A stretch of 64,000 bases of DNA from Blastopirellula sediminis (GCF_020966755.1 NZ_JAJKFT010000004.1:620001-684000); one strand, 5' to 3'. Positions 26,725 through 39,396 are shown, counted from the first letter of the stretch. The notes: generated from the letters alone by a model not told the origin. Numbers and translations: made by a program.

Positions 26725-28212
26725 ATGACTTTGAAGTCTCGTCGTCAATTCTTGGAACAATCGATGTTCGCAACGGCTGCCGCTGTTGCGGCCAATGCCG
26801 CTGCTCCGCTGATGGCGGAAGAAACGAAACAGAGCAGCAGCCCGAACGAAAAACTGCGCGTCTGCACGGTCGGCGTGAATGGCCGTGGTATGTCGCACGT
26901 CGGCGGTATGCTGAATCGTAAAGACACCGAATACGTCTACATCTGCGATTGCGATACCGACGTGGCGGAACGTCGCGCTCAGCAAGTCGCCGACAAGCAA
27001 GGCAAAAAGCCGAAGATCGCGACCGACATTCGTAAGGTGTTGGAAGACGACAGCGTCGACATCATCACGATCGCCACGCCGAATCACTGGCACGCTCTGG
27101 CCGCGATTTGGGCGCTGCAAGCCGGCAAAGACGTCTACGTCGAAAAACCGGTCAGCCACAATGTGAGCGAAGGTCGCCGCATCGTTGAAGCGGCCGCCAA
27201 GTACAACAAGATCTGCCAGGCCGGTACGCAAAGCCGCTCGAACCCGGGCATGATCGACGTGATCGATTTCGTGAAGAACGGCGGCATCGGTAAGATCAAC
27301 GTCGCTCGCGGTCTCTGCTACAAGCCGCGTCCTTCGATCGGTCCGGTCGGCGATTACCCGGTTCCGGCGTCGGTCGACTACGATCTCTGGGCGGGTCCGG
27401 CTCCGATGGGTCCGGTGACTCGCAAGAAGTTCCACTACGATTGGCACTGGCAATGGCCGTACGGTAACGGCGACCTTGGCAACCAAGGCATCCACCAGAT
27501 GGACATCGCACGTTGGGGGCTTGGCGTCGACGAACTGAGCTCGCAGGTGATCAGCTACGGCGGTCGCTACGGCTACGAAGACGCCGGCACCACGCCGAAC
27601 ACGCAAGTGATCATTCACAACTACGGCGACGCGTCGCTGGTGTTTGAAGTTCGCGGTCTGGTTTACGACAAGTCGTTGCCGGCCAGCAGCAAGAACTACA
27701 AGGGTTCGGCGATCGGCGTCATCTTCGAAGGTTCGGACGGCTACGTCGTGATTCCGTCGTACAACGGCGGCGTCGCTTTCGACAAAGATGGCAACAAGAT
27801 CAAGGAATTCAGCGGCGGCGGCGACCAGCACCACTATGACAACTTCATCAGTGCGGTTCGCTCGCGCAACGCCGATAGCCTGAACGGCCACATCGTCGAA
27901 GGTCACCTCTCCAGCGCCTTGTGCCACACCGGCAACATTTCGTACCTGTTGGGCGAATCCGTTTCGGCCGGCGAATGCCTGGAACGTCTGGAAGCGATCG
28001 AAACGACCGAAAACGTCAAAGCGACGCTCGATCGTTTCACCGAGCACCTGAAGGACAACAAGGTCGACTTGGTGAAAGACAAGGTCAAAATTGGCCCGAA
28101 CCTGAAGATGGACGGCAAGGCCGAAACCTTTACCGGCAACGAAGCGGCCAACAACCTGTTGACCCGCGAATATCGCAAGCCGTACGAAGTTCCGGCCGAA
28201 GGGAAGGTCTAA
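26725..28212 (+). CDS. Exported Gfo/Idh/MocA family oxidoreductase
   Basis: A 495-residue NAD(P)-dependent dehydrogenase with a Tat-like leader (KSRRQFLEQSMFATAAAVAA). The Rossmann part reads VCTVGVNGRGMSHVGG and YICDCDTDV. The family motif EKPVSHNVSEGRR, near residue 145, carries the catalytic Lys, and the C-terminal domain contains WHWQWPYGNGDLGNQGIHQMDIARW with the usual His. Planctomycetes carry dozens of such exported paralogues, probably for sugar processing in the periplasm. It is followed by a strong terminator and appears monocistronic. Confidence 0.9.
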   Translation: MTLKSRRQFLEQSMFATAAAVAANAAAPLMAEETKQSSSPNEKLRVCTVGVNGRGMSHVGGMLNRKDTEYVYICDCDTDVAERRAQQVADKQGKKPKIATDIRKVLEDDSVDIITIATPNHWHALAAIWALQAGKDVYVEKPVSHNVSEGRRIVEAAAKYNKICQAGTQSRSNPGMIDVIDFVKNGGIGKINVARGLCYKPRPSIGPVGDYPVPASVDYDLWAGPAPMGPVTRKKFHYDWHWQWPYGNGDLGNQGIHQMDIARWGLGVDELSSQVISYGGRYGYEDAGTTPNTQVIIHNYGDASLVFEVRGLVYDKSLPASSKNYKGSAIGVIFEGSDGYVVIPSYNGGVAFDKDGNKIKEFSGGGDQHHYDNFISAVRSRNADSLNGHIVEGHLSSALCHTGNISYLLGESVSAGECLERLEAIETTENVKATLDRFTEHLKDNKVDLVKDKVKIGPNLKMDGKAETFTGNEAANNLLTREYRKPYEVPAEGKV

Positions 28213-28244
28213 GACCCTCTCCTGCTGCAGATTCGTTACAACCG

Positions 28245-28281
28245 AAAACGCCGGCGCTCGCTCGCCGGCGTTTTTGTTTTT
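28245..28281 (+). terminator. Rho-independent terminator of the Gfo/Idh/MocA gene
   Basis: ACGCCGGCG and CGCCGGCGT (28248-28256, 28263-28271) pair around CTCGCT and run into TTTTTGTTTTTT. Confidence 0.92.
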
Positions 28282-28408
28282 TCCGTCCGGCAAAGCGACG
28301 GAATACTTCAAAAGTTCTTACTCAATTCATCCAGCGTTCGAATTCGGGACGTAATTTATAGAGAAAAGAGAAAAACCCCTTATGCAAATTGGATCAGGAA
28401 GTCTTCCA

Positions 28409-28681
28409 ATGAACGCTCTGATGACGGATTTAGAAATTACCGCCGGCGAAGATCGCCGCGCCTCTTCCGACGCCATTCTTACGACGGCCGTCCGGCAAAT
28501 GCTGGATGCGAGCGGTCGGACGGAACTGTCGCGTCTGTACTGCGCCGCTTGTGACGGCGAAGTGGTCCTCTGCGGCACGGTCCCGACCGACTCGCTGAAA
28601 CTGACCGCCGTGCAATTGGTCTCGCGCCTGGCGACGGTTCGCCGCGTTTCGGACTACATCGAAGTCGCTCACTCCTGCTAG
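28409..28681 (+). CDS. Small BON-domain protein
   Basis: About 90 residues from the ATG at 28409, which has AGGAAG at suitable distance; an ATG at 28382 is in frame. The sequence has the BON layout: a first helix (ILTTAVRQMLDASG), strands around CDGEVVLCGTVPTDSLKLTAVQL, then LATVRRVSDYIEVAH. BON domains usually bind phospholipid and occur in OsmY-like periplasmic proteins, but no signal peptide is seen here, so a cytoplasmic role is likely. The two cysteines in YCAACDG may be structural. Confidence 0.7.
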   Translation: MNALMTDLEITAGEDRRASSDAILTTAVRQMLDASGRTELSRLYCAACDGEVVLCGTVPTDSLKLTAVQLVSRLATVRRVSDYIEVAHSC

Positions 28682-28717
28682 TCGAGCGACTCTTCGCCGC
28701 TGGCGATGGTTAGCCGC

Positions 28718-28745
28718 ATTCCCTTGCTTGCGCTGCGGGCTAGTG
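28718..28745. repeat. Dispersed REP-like element (single copy)
   Basis: CCCTTGCTTGCGCTGCGGGC with TA at its end is identical to both arms of the inverted pair at 39397-39526. It lies just past the BON gene stop. Confidence 0.75.
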
Positions 28746-28779
28746 TGGAGGCGTCTGACGTGATCCGGCGTCGGTTCGC

Positions 28780-28785
28780 TATAAT
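28780..28785 (+). promoter_or_regulatory. Consensus -10 box placed for a leaderless start
   Basis: TATAAT sits six bases before the ATG of the pseudouridine synthase gene. CTGACG (28755-28760) is a weak -35 at 19 bases. Transcription would begin at or next to the start codon. Confidence 0.5.
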
Positions 28786-28791
28786 GGCCGG

Positions 28792-29544
28792 ATGAACGAA
28801 TCCGTCTCGCCCGGTATCGATATTCTGTACCAGCAGGGCCCCTGTTTCTGCGTCGCCAAGCCGGCTGGGCTTTTGACCCAAGCGCCCCCGCACATCGATA
28901 GTCTTGAGTCGCGGATCAAAGCGTTCATCAAGCGGCGGGAAGAGAAAACGGGGAACGTCTATCTGGGCGTCCCCCATCGATTGGATCGTCCTGTCTCCGG
29001 CGTGTTGGCGTTTGCGCGGCATGTGCGTGCGGCGCGGCGGATCTCGCAGCAGTTTGAAACCCGCCTGGTGCGGAAGGTCTATTGGGCGATGGTCGCCGGG
29101 CAGCCGGAAGCGGACCGCGGCGTCTGGGAAGATCCGATCCGCAAGATTCCGGACGTCGCAAAAGGAGAGATCACCGCGGAGTCCGATCCCGACGCACGTT
29201 GGGCGCGACTTACGTACGAAGTGCTGCAGCGGACAGAGCAGGGCGCCTGGCTTCAGATCGAGCTCGACACCGGCCGCTACCATCAGATCCGCGTGCAGTG
29301 CGCCGCGCACGGCTATCCGATTCTGGGAGACGAACTCTACGGCAGCACGATCGGGTTCGGTCCGCAACGAGTCGACGAGCGCGATCGACACATCGCGCTG
29401 CATGCACGTTACCTGCGCTTCAAGCATCCGATGGTTGATGAGATTGTCGCGGTGACGGCGCCGCTCCCCGAAACTTGGAGTGAGATCGCCGGTTGGCGAG
29501 CCGATTGGGAATCGCAGCACGTGATTGAGGATCCGACGTCATGA
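28792..29544 (+). CDS. RluA-family RNA pseudouridine synthase
   Basis: A 250-residue enzyme that isomerises uridine in rRNA or tRNA. The catalytic Asp lies in PHRLDRPVSG near residue 66, in the RluA-type HRLDxxTSG motif with V-S for T-S. Downstream are ARRISQQFETRLVRKVYWAMV and TGRYHQIRVQCAAHGYPILGD, both family hallmarks. There is no S4 domain, so it is of the short RluA type. The last bases overlap the amidohydrolase start as ATGA. The target base is unknown. Confidence 0.88.
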   Translation: MNESVSPGIDILYQQGPCFCVAKPAGLLTQAPPHIDSLESRIKAFIKRREEKTGNVYLGVPHRLDRPVSGVLAFARHVRAARRISQQFETRLVRKVYWAMVAGQPEADRGVWEDPIRKIPDVAKGEITAESDPDARWARLTYEVLQRTEQGAWLQIELDTGRYHQIRVQCAAHGYPILGDELYGSTIGFGPQRVDERDRHIALHARYLRFKHPMVDEIVAVTAPLPETWSEIAGWRADWESQHVIEDPTS

Positions 29545-30752
29545 GCCGAGCGACTTGCTGTTATCAGGCGAAGTGGCTGATCCCGGTCGATCAGCCGCCG
29601 ATCGAGAATGGTTTGCTCAGCGTCGCCGATGGACGCATCGTCGCTGTCGGCGAGAATCTTTCTGGCGCCGCGCCGATTGATTTGGGAGACGTCGCATTAG
29701 CGCCAGGTCTCGTCAACGCGCATACGCATCTCGAGTTTAGCGACATCGACGCTCCGCTTGGCGAAGCGGGGATGGAGTTTCCGCTTTGGATTCAGCAAGT
29801 GGTTGGTCGACGTCGCGCGGCCGGCGAACTTTTGGAAACGCAAAAAGCGGCGGCAATTTCGGCCGGCATTCGTGAGTCGCAAGAGCAGGGGATCGCCGCG
29901 CTCGGAGAGATCACGACGATGCCCTATTCGCTGGAGATGTATGCCGAAGAGCCCGGCGTCGTTTCGCTGCTCGAATTGATCGGCCTATCGCCGGAGCGAG
30001 GAGCCGAGTTGCTCGAAGCGGCGAAGTCGCATTTACAACAGGGTAAGTCGCGTGGGATGGCAGTTGGGCTGAGCCCGCATGCCCCCTATTCGGTTCACCG
30101 CGACGTCGTCGCCGTGGCGGCGCGAATGTCGGCCGATACGAAAACGCCGTTGGCGATGCACCTGGCGGAATCACGCGACGAGTTGCAACTGCTCGACTCG
30201 CAGAGCGGGCTCTTTCGCGAGATGCTGGAGAAGTTCGGCGTTTGGCGGGATGACGCCTTTTCGCCGCGGAAGCGTCCTGTCGACTATCTCCGGATGCTGG
30301 CGGTCGCCCATCACGCGCTGCTCATTCATGGCAACTACTTTGACGACGCGGAGATCAACTTCGTGGCGGCTCGCCCGGCGAAGATGACGGTCGTCTATTG
30401 CCCGCGGACGCACGCCTATTTCGATCATCCGAAACATCCGCTGGCCGAACTCCTTCGCCGGGGAGCGTCACTAGCGATCGGAACCGATTCGCGGGCGTCG
30501 AATCCCGACCTGGCGCTATGGCGCGACGTACAACTTGCCGCGAAGTCGTTTCCCGAGATTTCGCCGGAAGCCTGGTTGTCGATGGTTACCGAGTCGCCGG
30601 CCAAGGCGCTCGGGATTGAAACGGCCTTTGGCGCGTTGGCCGTGGGGAGAGGGGCGAAGCTGATCGCTTTTCCGCTGGCGACGGAAGTGAATTCCGCACA
30701 GCTGTTTGAAGCGATTCTCGAAGTTGAGCCGCAACCGGTCTGCGTTAGCTGA
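29541..30752 (+). CDS. Amidohydrolase (chlorohydrolase/deaminase-like)
   Basis: A 403-residue metal-dependent amidohydrolase. NAHTHLEFS near residue 59 gives the HxH metal pair, [10 protein letters not shown] near 170 and MHLAESRDE near 190 give further ligands, and [11 protein letters not shown] near 310 gives the catalytic Asp. The composite-domain strands at both ends ([35 protein letters not shown]) are typical of the SsnA/TrzA/guanine deaminase superfamily. An aminodeoxyfutalosine deaminase role is possible, but no menaquinone genes are nearby. It starts inside the stop of the RluA-type gene, and its 3' end overlaps purM tail to tail. Confidence 0.82.
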   Translation: MSRATCCYQAKWLIPVDQPPIENGLLSVADGRIVAVGENLSGAAPIDLGDVALAPGLVNAHTHLEFSDIDAPLGEAGMEFPLWIQQVVGRRRAAGELLETQKAAAISAGIRESQEQGIAALGEITTMPYSLEMYAEEPGVVSLLELIGLSPERGAELLEAAKSHLQQGKSRGMAVGLSPHAPYSVHRDVVAVAARMSADTKTPLAMHLAESRDELQLLDSQSGLFREMLEKFGVWRDDAFSPRKRPVDYLRMLAVAHHALLIHGNYFDDAEINFVAARPAKMTVVYCPRTHAYFDHPKHPLAELLRRGASLAIGTDSRASNPDLALWRDVQLAAKSFPEISPEAWLSMVTESPAKALGIETAFGALAVGRGAKLIAFPLATEVNSAQLFEAILEVEPQPVCVS

Positions 30753-30760
30753 CGCAGACC
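30737..30760. terminator. Palindrome shared by the 3' ends of two convergent genes
   Basis: GGTCTGCGT and ACGCAGACC pair around TAGCTG. The palindrome contains both stop codons, so the amidohydrolase and PurM each end in Val-Cys-Val-Ser. There is no U-tract; a bidirectional 3' end structure is possible. Confidence 0.6.
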
Positions 30761-31806
30761 TTGCCGGTTCCGTCGACCACTTCGCCGATATCGAACGTCT
30801 CGAAGCCGCAGTCGGCGACCATGCTCTTTACGCTGTTGGCGTAGTACGAGCTGACGATCAGCGTCAGGCCGATCCCCATGTTAAAGACGCGGGCCATTTC
30901 GGCGTCTTCGACTTCACCCAACTTTTGCAGCCAGGGGAAGACGGCCGGGCGGGGCCAAGACTTGCCGTCGATTTTGACGTCGACGTTCTTGGGCAGGATC
31001 CGTTCGATGTTCTCGGCCAGACCGCCGCCGGTGATATGCGCGATGCCGTGGACGACGTTTTTCACCTTGTAGTGGTTCAACACTTTGCGAACCGGGGCGA
31101 CGTAGATCTTGGTCGGTCGGAGGAGCGCTTCGCCGACCGTTTCGCCCAACTCTTCCACATGTTGATCGACCGACAACTTGGCGAGGTCGAACACGATCTT
31201 GCGAACCAGGCTGAAGCCGTTGGAGTGGACGCCGCTCGACGCGATGCCGATCACTTTGTCGCCGGCGGCAATGTGCGAACCGTCAATCAGGTGGGCCCGC
31301 TCGGCGACGCCGACGCAGAACCCGGCCATGTCGTAATCCCCGACCTGGTAAATGTCGGGCATGATGGCGGTTTCGCCGCCGACCAAGGCGCAGTCCCCCT
31401 GCAGGCAGCCGTCGGTGATTCCCTCGACCAAGTCTTCCAGCAGATCGGGATCGTCCTTCCCCATCGCGATATAGTCGAGAAAGAAGAGGGGTTCGGCGCC
31501 GCAGCAGATGGCGTCGTTAACGCACATCGCGACCAGGTCGACGCCGACCGTCTTATGAATCCCAGTTTTTTCCGCAATTTTCAGCTTTGTGCCGACCCCG
31601 TCCGTGCAGGAAATAAGGACAGGATTCTCGTACTTGCGGGCGAATAAAGAATTATCAAAGTCGAGCTTAAAAAGCCCCGCAAAACCGCCGTCGAGCTTCA
31701 TTACTCGCGGGCTGTGGGTGCGGTGAATGAGACGCGGAAGTCGCGACATCGACTCGGCATAGATATCCAGATCGACGCCGGCGTCCTTGTAAGTTGCTTT
31801 AGCCAT
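30745..31806 (-). CDS. purM: Phosphoribosylformylglycinamidine cyclo-ligase
   Basis: A 353-residue enzyme for the fifth step of purine synthesis, which closes FGAM to AIR with ATP. The start at 31806 ([14 protein letters not shown]) matches the family; the frame is open further upstream. Motifs: [75 protein letters not shown] and [19 protein letters not shown]. It is monocistronic, convergent with the amidohydrolase gene, and shares an eight-base overlap with it. Confidence 0.95.
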   Translation of the reverse strand: MAKATYKDAGVDLDIYAESMSRLPRLIHRTHSPRVMKLDGGFAGLFKLDFDNSLFARKYENPVLISCTDGVGTKLKIAEKTGIHKTVGVDLVAMCVNDAICCGAEPLFFLDYIAMGKDDPDLLEDLVEGITDGCLQGDCALVGGETAIMPDIYQVGDYDMAGFCVGVAERAHLIDGSHIAAGDKVIGIASSGVHSNGFSLVRKIVFDLAKLSVDQHVEELGETVGEALLRPTKIYVAPVRKVLNHYKVKNVVHGIAHITGGGLAENIERILPKNVDVKIDGKSWPRPAVFPWLQKLGEVEDAEMARVFNMGIGLTLIVSSYYANSVKSMVADCGFETFDIGEVVDGTGKVCVS

Positions 31807-32233
31807 TGACTTTATTCGTGCAAGCTGCTGAAGAAAGAGGCTATTTTCCCGCTGCCGGTGCAGATTGTCAACGAGCCGACGAGGGAACGGTGGAACGCGG
31901 TTTCCCCCTGAAATTTCACTTAATTCCCACGAAATACGCCTTCCGGCCGCAGTGATTATTCCAGATGGCCCAATCGTTGCTATGATCCGTGTGGAAGGGA
32001 TCGCACGGTATTTGCGAAATGTTGACCCACCACGAGGCATCATCGCTGGTCGTAGTCGGCAAGGTTTTCGCAGCACATCGCCGTTAACCCTAAGCTATTG
32101 TTTCGCCAGATGATGCAACAAGCGACTAGATTCAAAAAAACAAGATAGCGAGGGGTGAATTCAACGACACGGTCTGAAGTCGGGTGTTAGCTTTAAATCG
32201 CTGATGCGAGGAAGCCCGTCTGACGAAGGAGCA
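31807..32233. other. Divergent region between purM and glgX with a candidate promoter
   Basis: This 427-base gap must hold both promoters. On the plus strand TGC-TATGAT at 31978-31986 is an extended -10 with only a weak -35, about 240 bases before glgX. No RNA gene or open frame is convincing. Confidence 0.35.
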
Positions 32234-34333
32234 ATGTCGTCACCTATGCTTATGGTTTATCCCCACCCGGAGTTGCAGTTTACTCACATCCTCCCGTACG
32301 GCGCTGTGCTGCACGAGCGAGGCGTTCAATTCGTCGTGTTCAGTCGCCATGCGACTGCAATGCGGCTGTTGCTGTACAAATCGGTAGAAGATACGGAACC
32401 GACTGAAATCATCGATTTCGATCGTGATACCGATCGCTGGGGCGATATCTGGAGCATTTTCGTCCCTGGCGTTTCGGCCGGACAACTGTATCACTTCCAG
32501 GCCGAAGGTCCCTACGATCCGAGCCGCGGTTTGCTGTTTGACGGCCGCGCTCGTTTGATCGATCCGTACGCCAAAGCGCTAGCCGGCACGTTCCAGGCCG
32601 CGTATGACGGAATCGTCCGTCCGCCGAAGTGCGTGGTGGTCGACGACCAGTTTAACTGGGAAGGAGATCGCCACCTCCGCCGCGACTTGTCGGAATCAAT
32701 CATCTACGAGATGCACGTCAAAGGGTTCACCGGAAGCGAAACTTCCGGCGTGAAGAACCCCGGCACCTACGCCGGCGTGGTCGAGAAGATTCCGTATTTG
32801 AAATCGCTCGGCGTGACGGCGGTCGAACTGATGCCGGTCCATGAGTTTCCGATCATGGACATGATGACCGGCGAAAAGCCGAGCCGCACCAACTACTGGG
32901 GCTACGACACGATGGCGTTCTTTGCGCCGCATCGTGGTTACGCCGCCAGTAAAGAGCCAGGCGGTCAGGTTCGCGAATTCAAAGAGATGGTGAAGGCGCT
33001 GCACCAGGCCGGGATCGAAGTGATCCTGGACGTCGTCTTCAACCATACCTGCGAAGGAAACGAGATGGGCCCGATCTTGAGCTTCAAGGGGCTCGAGAAC
33101 CCGGTCTATTACATGCTGGCCAACGGCGGCAGCCACTACAAGAACTACTCTGGTTGCGGTAACACCGTCAACGGGAACCATCCGATCGTCCGCGAGATGA
33201 TCTTCCATAGTCTGCGACATTGGGTGCACAACTACCATGTCGACGGCTTCCGGTTCGATCTCGCGTCGATTCTTAGCCGCGATCGTAACGGTAATCTTGT
33301 GCCGAACCCGCCGCTGGTCGAAGCGATTGCCGAAGACCCGCTGTTGGCCGACACCAAGATCATCGCCGAAGCGTGGGACGCCGCTGGCGCCTACCAGGTC
33401 GGTTCGTTCGCCAACTTGCGTTGGGCTGAATGGAACGGTCGTTATCGCGACGACATCCGTTCGTACTGGCGCGGCGACCCGGGCAAGCTGGGCGCGCTGG
33501 CGACTCGTTTGGCCGGATCGAGCGATCTGTACCAACCGGGCGGACGTCAGCCGTACCACAGCATTAACTTCATCACGTCGCACGACGGCTTTCCGATGAA
33601 CGACCTGGTGTCGTACAACGAAAAGCACAACGACGCGAACGGCGAACACAACCGAGACGGCGACAACCACAACATCAGCTACAACTATGGCGTGGAAGGC
33701 CCGACTCGTCGTCGCAGCATCGAGAAAACGCGTCAGCGCCAGATCAAGAACATGATGACCACGCTGCTCCTCTCGCAGGGCGTGCCGATGGTTTTGATGG
33801 GGGACGAGTGTCGTCGTACGCAGGGGGGGAACAACAACGCCTACTGCCAAGACAACGAAATCTCGTACATGAACTGGAAGCTGGTCGAGAAGAACGCCGA
33901 CATGCGGCGGTTCGTCAAAGCCTTGATCGCGTTCCGTCGCGATCAGCCGACGGTCCGTCAAAAGCACTTCCTCAGCGGCAAGGGAACCGGTCGACGCGGC
34001 TTGTACGACGTCAACTGGTACAGCGCTCTGGGAACGGCGGTCAACTGGGACGCGGCTGAAGGAACGCTGATTTGCGTTCTGGCGGCCCCGGACCAGCACA
34101 ATGATCCGCATGGGGTTGGCCGCGACGTGCTGTTGGTGATGAACGCCACCGCATCGCCGGCGCAGTTTATTCTGCCGCCGGTCGCCAAAGCGACCAGCTG
34201 GCGGATGTTCGTCGACACCGCCGCCGAACCTCCGGCCGACGTTTATCCCGATTTGAACGGGCCCCGTCCGCCGGCTTCCGGTAAGTTCATCATGCCGGAA
34301 CGTTCGATGCGAGTTTACGTCGCCGCACGTTAA
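32234..34333 (+). CDS. glgX: Glycogen debranching enzyme (isoamylase type)
   Basis: About 699 residues from the ATG at 32234; AAGGAG lies just before it, very close, and ATGs at 32246 and 32252 are alternatives. An N-terminal CBM48-like domain (VQFVVFSRHATAMRLLLY) leads to a GH13 barrel. The four conserved regions are present: DVVFNHTCEG, GFRFDLASIL with the nucleophile Asp, IIAEAWDAAGAY with the acid/base Glu, and NFITSHDGF with the transition-state Asp. The enzyme cleaves alpha-1,6 branches of glycogen-like polymers. No other glg gene is adjacent. A strong terminator follows. Confidence 0.92.
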   Translation: MSSPMLMVYPHPELQFTHILPYGAVLHERGVQFVVFSRHATAMRLLLYKSVEDTEPTEIIDFDRDTDRWGDIWSIFVPGVSAGQLYHFQAEGPYDPSRGLLFDGRARLIDPYAKALAGTFQAAYDGIVRPPKCVVVDDQFNWEGDRHLRRDLSESIIYEMHVKGFTGSETSGVKNPGTYAGVVEKIPYLKSLGVTAVELMPVHEFPIMDMMTGEKPSRTNYWGYDTMAFFAPHRGYAASKEPGGQVREFKEMVKALHQAGIEVILDVVFNHTCEGNEMGPILSFKGLENPVYYMLANGGSHYKNYSGCGNTVNGNHPIVREMIFHSLRHWVHNYHVDGFRFDLASILSRDRNGNLVPNPPLVEAIAEDPLLADTKIIAEAWDAAGAYQVGSFANLRWAEWNGRYRDDIRSYWRGDPGKLGALATRLAGSSDLYQPGGRQPYHSINFITSHDGFPMNDLVSYNEKHNDANGEHNRDGDNHNISYNYGVEGPTRRRSIEKTRQRQIKNMMTTLLLSQGVPMVLMGDECRRTQGGNNNAYCQDNEISYMNWKLVEKNADMRRFVKALIAFRRDQPTVRQKHFLSGKGTGRRGLYDVNWYSALGTAVNWDAAEGTLICVLAAPDQHNDPHGVGRDVLLVMNATASPAQFILPPVAKATSWRMFVDTAAEPPADVYPDLNGPRPPASGKFIMPERSMRVYVAAR

Positions 34334-34363
34334 AACCGATATCTTCGGAATGATCGACATTCG

Positions 34364-34397
34364 ATAGCCCGCGCCGCAAGGTGCGGGCTATTCTTTT
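34364..34397 (+). terminator. Rho-independent terminator of glgX
   Basis: ATAGCCCGC (34364-34372) pairs with GCGGGCTAT (34383-34391), followed by TCTTTT. Confidence 0.85.
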
Positions 34398-36063
34398 GGA
34401 GACTGCCCCTGATCGTGGGGCTATCCCTCCACCATTGCCCCCGACATTCCCGTGGTACGCTGGAAAATCGTCTTCGCTTGCCAGGCGCTTTTCATCGCCC
34501 TTTATGTGATGATCGCGCCGATGGTCATGTACGCCATCGGACCCGATGGCGCAGCTTACGTTCAGCAAGCCGACTTCTTCGCACACGGCGATTTTTGGCA
34601 AGCGGCTTCCGGCTATTGGAGCCCACTTTTGCCAGCGCTCTCGGCGCCGATGATCTCACTGGGACTTGATCCGGTCGTTGCCTTTCGCATCGCCCAAGGA
34701 ATTTTCGGCGTCGGCTACGTCGCCGCCGCGATCTGGGGCACGACGAAGATCTTCTCGATCGAAGCTCGCGGTCAGTGGATCATCGGACTCATTACATCGA
34801 TTACCGCCGCCGTCTGGAGCGGCGCACTGACGACGCCCGACGTGGCGCTCGCCTGTTTTCTGCTCCTCTACTTCCCGTTCTCCGCTTCCGACAAGCTGCT
34901 AACCGATTGGCGTCATGCCGCGCTGGCTGGCGTGCTCGGGGCGATCGCGTTTTTGGCGAAGGCTTACGCGTTTCCCTTCTTCCTGGCCCACTTCACGTTT
35001 TGCGTCGCCGTTCGCTGGCTCGCGGATCGGCACGAAACCGCTTTTTGGCGGGCCTGCGCTAGTTGGGGTTTGGGGATCGCTGCGTTCGCGATCGTTTGCG
35101 GTCCGTGGATCGGCGCTTTGTCGACTAAGTACGGACGCTTCACCTTCTCGAACTCCGGCGCCTTTAACCACTATCAGGTCGGCATCCAGGACTTCGACTG
35201 GAAGGTCGTCTGGAAACTGCAGATGGCGGACGACGGTCGCTACAACATTTGGGAAACGCCGGAGCGGCTCGACTTTACCGATTGGTCCCCCATCGAGTCG
35301 AAAGAAAACTTCCTGCGTCAGGCTCAGCATATCCGCGAGAACGGTAAGAAGATTCTCGGCGGCTTCTGGACATTCGACCCGATTGGGTTGTTTCCGGCGA
35401 TGATCGTGATCGCTGGCTTCACCGTTTGCGTCTTTGGCGACAAACGAGCGAAGTTCGGCGCCGTCTGGATGATCCTGACCTGCGGCATTTACGCCGGCGG
35501 CTTTTTGCCGGTGGCGTTTGAACCCCGTTATATGGCGCCGGTGCTGTTGCCGCTCTGCGTCGCCCAGCTATGGTCTTTCATTGAGTGGCTAATGACGGTC
35601 GAAGTGGAGCGGCCTTCGCTCAGTTGGACGCGCCGCTGGGCGCCGATTGCGCTCGCCGCTTACCTGGTGGTCGGCTGTTGCGCGCGACCTGGGTTCTTCT
35701 TCCTGCGAGACGCGTTTAACGAACGTGGTTCCGGCCGCGTGATTCGCCATTACGCCAATTTGCTGGCCGACAAGCAGTTCTCCGGCCCGGTTGCGCTGAT
35801 TGGCGATCGTTGGCAGGATGCGCTGCTGATTTCGTATTACTCGCGAGTTCCGTTTCTCGGGAAGTCGTACGCCGCCGATTGGAACGAAGCGGAACAGGAA
35901 TTCGACGCGTTCGGCGTGCAGACGCTGATCGTCGATTCGCGCGATCCGCTTTCCAAAGAAATCACCAGCCGCGGCGACTGGGAATTAATCGCCGAGTCGC
36001 CGGTACTGGATTACGAATTGCGAACCTATCGCAAGGTCGAGAAGAAGGCGCCGGAAGTGACGG

Positions 36064-37848
<1,785 letters not shown>

Positions 37849-38056
37849 AGGAGGTTCCCGAATATGGGCTGCCGGTGGGGGTGAAATCACGTATTCTAGA
37901 CGCACAGGGCCAATGCGCAAAGGTTCCCCTGGCGGATCCAATCCCCCACGAGCGGCCGATCCAACGTTAATTTTCGCGGAAACGGCGGTTTGTGCGATTT
38001 GGGCGGATTCCGCGCGTCGCCTTCTCAGCCGGCCGAAAACGGGGTATACCCAGCGA

Positions 38057-39388
38057 ATGACCGATATTTTGCACATCCCCGAAGTCGCCGGCCTGAACGT
38101 CAAACGCCAGGTCGTTCGTATTCCCCCCGAGATGGACGTCCCGCTATCGCCGCGGGTTCGGCAATTAATCGACTCGCCGGAGTTCCGTCGTTTACAGCAA
38201 ATCAGCCAGTTGGGCCTGGTTTCGCTCGTTTACCCGGCGGCCAACCATACCCGGTTTGAACATTCGCTAGGGGTCTACCGGACCGCGCTCCTCTATCTGC
38301 AGCAGTTGGCTCATGACGAGCGATTCGCCGAGATCATCACTCCGGCCGACGCCGAACTGCTGATCGTCGCCGCTTTGCTGCACGACCTGGGGCATTGGCC
38401 CTTTTGCCATCCGATCGAAGACCTGCGTCTGGCCAACGTTCCACAGCACGAGATGTTCGCCAACAGCTTTTTGCTGGAAGGGGAAATCGCCGACTGCCTG
38501 CGCGACGACTGGAAAATCAATCCTCGAGACGTCGTCGCCCTGCTTTCGGAAAAGCCCCGTAACAAAAAAGTACAGGTGTTGCAAAGCATCCTCTCGGGGC
38601 CGATTGACGTCGACAAGATGGATTACCTCCGTCGCGACAGTCTGCATGCCGGCGTGCCGTACGGGATGAACTTTGACGAACAGCGTCTGGTCGGCAGCCT
38701 TTGTCTGAACCAGGCGGGTACGGGGCTGGCGCTAACCAACAAAGGAAAGACCGCCGCCGAGATGATGGTCTTCGCGCGGTACGTCATGTTCAGCGAAGTC
38801 TACTGGCATCACGCGGTTCGTTCAGCGACGGCGATGTTCCTGCGGGCGTTCTACATGCTGCATGATCAACTCGACTTGGATTCCCTCTTCCGCCAGGTCG
38901 AGCAGCCGATGATCGCGTCGATGCGAGCGGCCGCCGGCAATGGTCCGGCGCGGGATCTGTTGTTCGGGTTGTTCGGTCCGGTCCGTCGCGTTTACAAGCG
39001 ACTGCTGGAATACAGCTTCGTCGAGAGCCCGGAGTTCTATGACTTGATAGCGCGTCGTCCTTACGCGTGGCTCGAACGTTTGTCGGCGGAATTGGCGAAT
39101 CGACTGAGCACCACGATGACCCGCCGCATCGCACCGCATGAGATCTTGATCGACGCGCCGCCGATCAAGTTGGAAGTGCAGTTCAACATCGAGATCTACA
39201 CTCCCAAGATCGATCAATATCGGATGCTGGGGCAGGTCTCGCCGATGGTCGAAACGTTGGCGAAACGGCAGTTTGACGACTACGTGAAAAAGGTCCGCGT
39301 CTTTGCGCACCCGGCGATCATCGACGATCTAAGGAAGATCGAGAATCTGGAAGAGCTGCTGGCCGACGCGATCGAAGCGATCGACTAG
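38057..39388 (+). CDS. HD-domain phosphohydrolase
   Basis: About 443 residues from the ATG at 38057, chosen because the upstream part of the frame reads as leader. The HD metal site is clear: [15 protein letters not shown] near residue 73 and [18 protein letters not shown] near 112, with a later Asp in [15 protein letters not shown]. The KMDYLxRD stretch is typical of the SAMHD1/dGTPase-like group, suggesting a nucleotide phosphohydrolase. The C-terminal 150 residues are helical and unassigned. It is convergent with the ABC permease gene across a REP-like inverted pair. Confidence 0.85.
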   Translation: MTDILHIPEVAGLNVKRQVVRIPPEMDVPLSPRVRQLIDSPEFRRLQQISQLGLVSLVYPAANHTRFEHSLGVYRTALLYLQQLAHDERFAEIITPADAELLIVAALLHDLGHWPFCHPIEDLRLANVPQHEMFANSFLLEGEIADCLRDDWKINPRDVVALLSEKPRNKKVQVLQSILSGPIDVDKMDYLRRDSLHAGVPYGMNFDEQRLVGSLCLNQAGTGLALTNKGKTAAEMMVFARYVMFSEVYWHHAVRSATAMFLRAFYMLHDQLDLDSLFRQVEQPMIASMRAAAGNGPARDLLFGLFGPVRRVYKRLLEYSFVESPEFYDLIARRPYAWLERLSAELANRLSTTMTRRIAPHEILIDAPPIKLEVQFNIEIYTPKIDQYRMLGQVSPMVETLAKRQFDDYVKKVRVFAHPAIIDDLRKIENLEELLADAIEAID

Positions 39389-39396
39389 CGCAATAA

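Noticed and set aside
28251-28270. A possible CRISPR-like or tandem repeat at the GC-rich palindrome after the Gfo/Idh/MocA gene
   Set aside because: It is a single hairpin followed by T residues, an ordinary terminator. No repeat-spacer array exists in the window.
26701-28311. A 536-codon antisense frame over the Gfo/Idh/MocA gene, and similar ones over glgX (32696-34360) and the hydrolase (1583-3646)
   Set aside because: All share the same shadow composition, and the opposite frames carry full family motifs.
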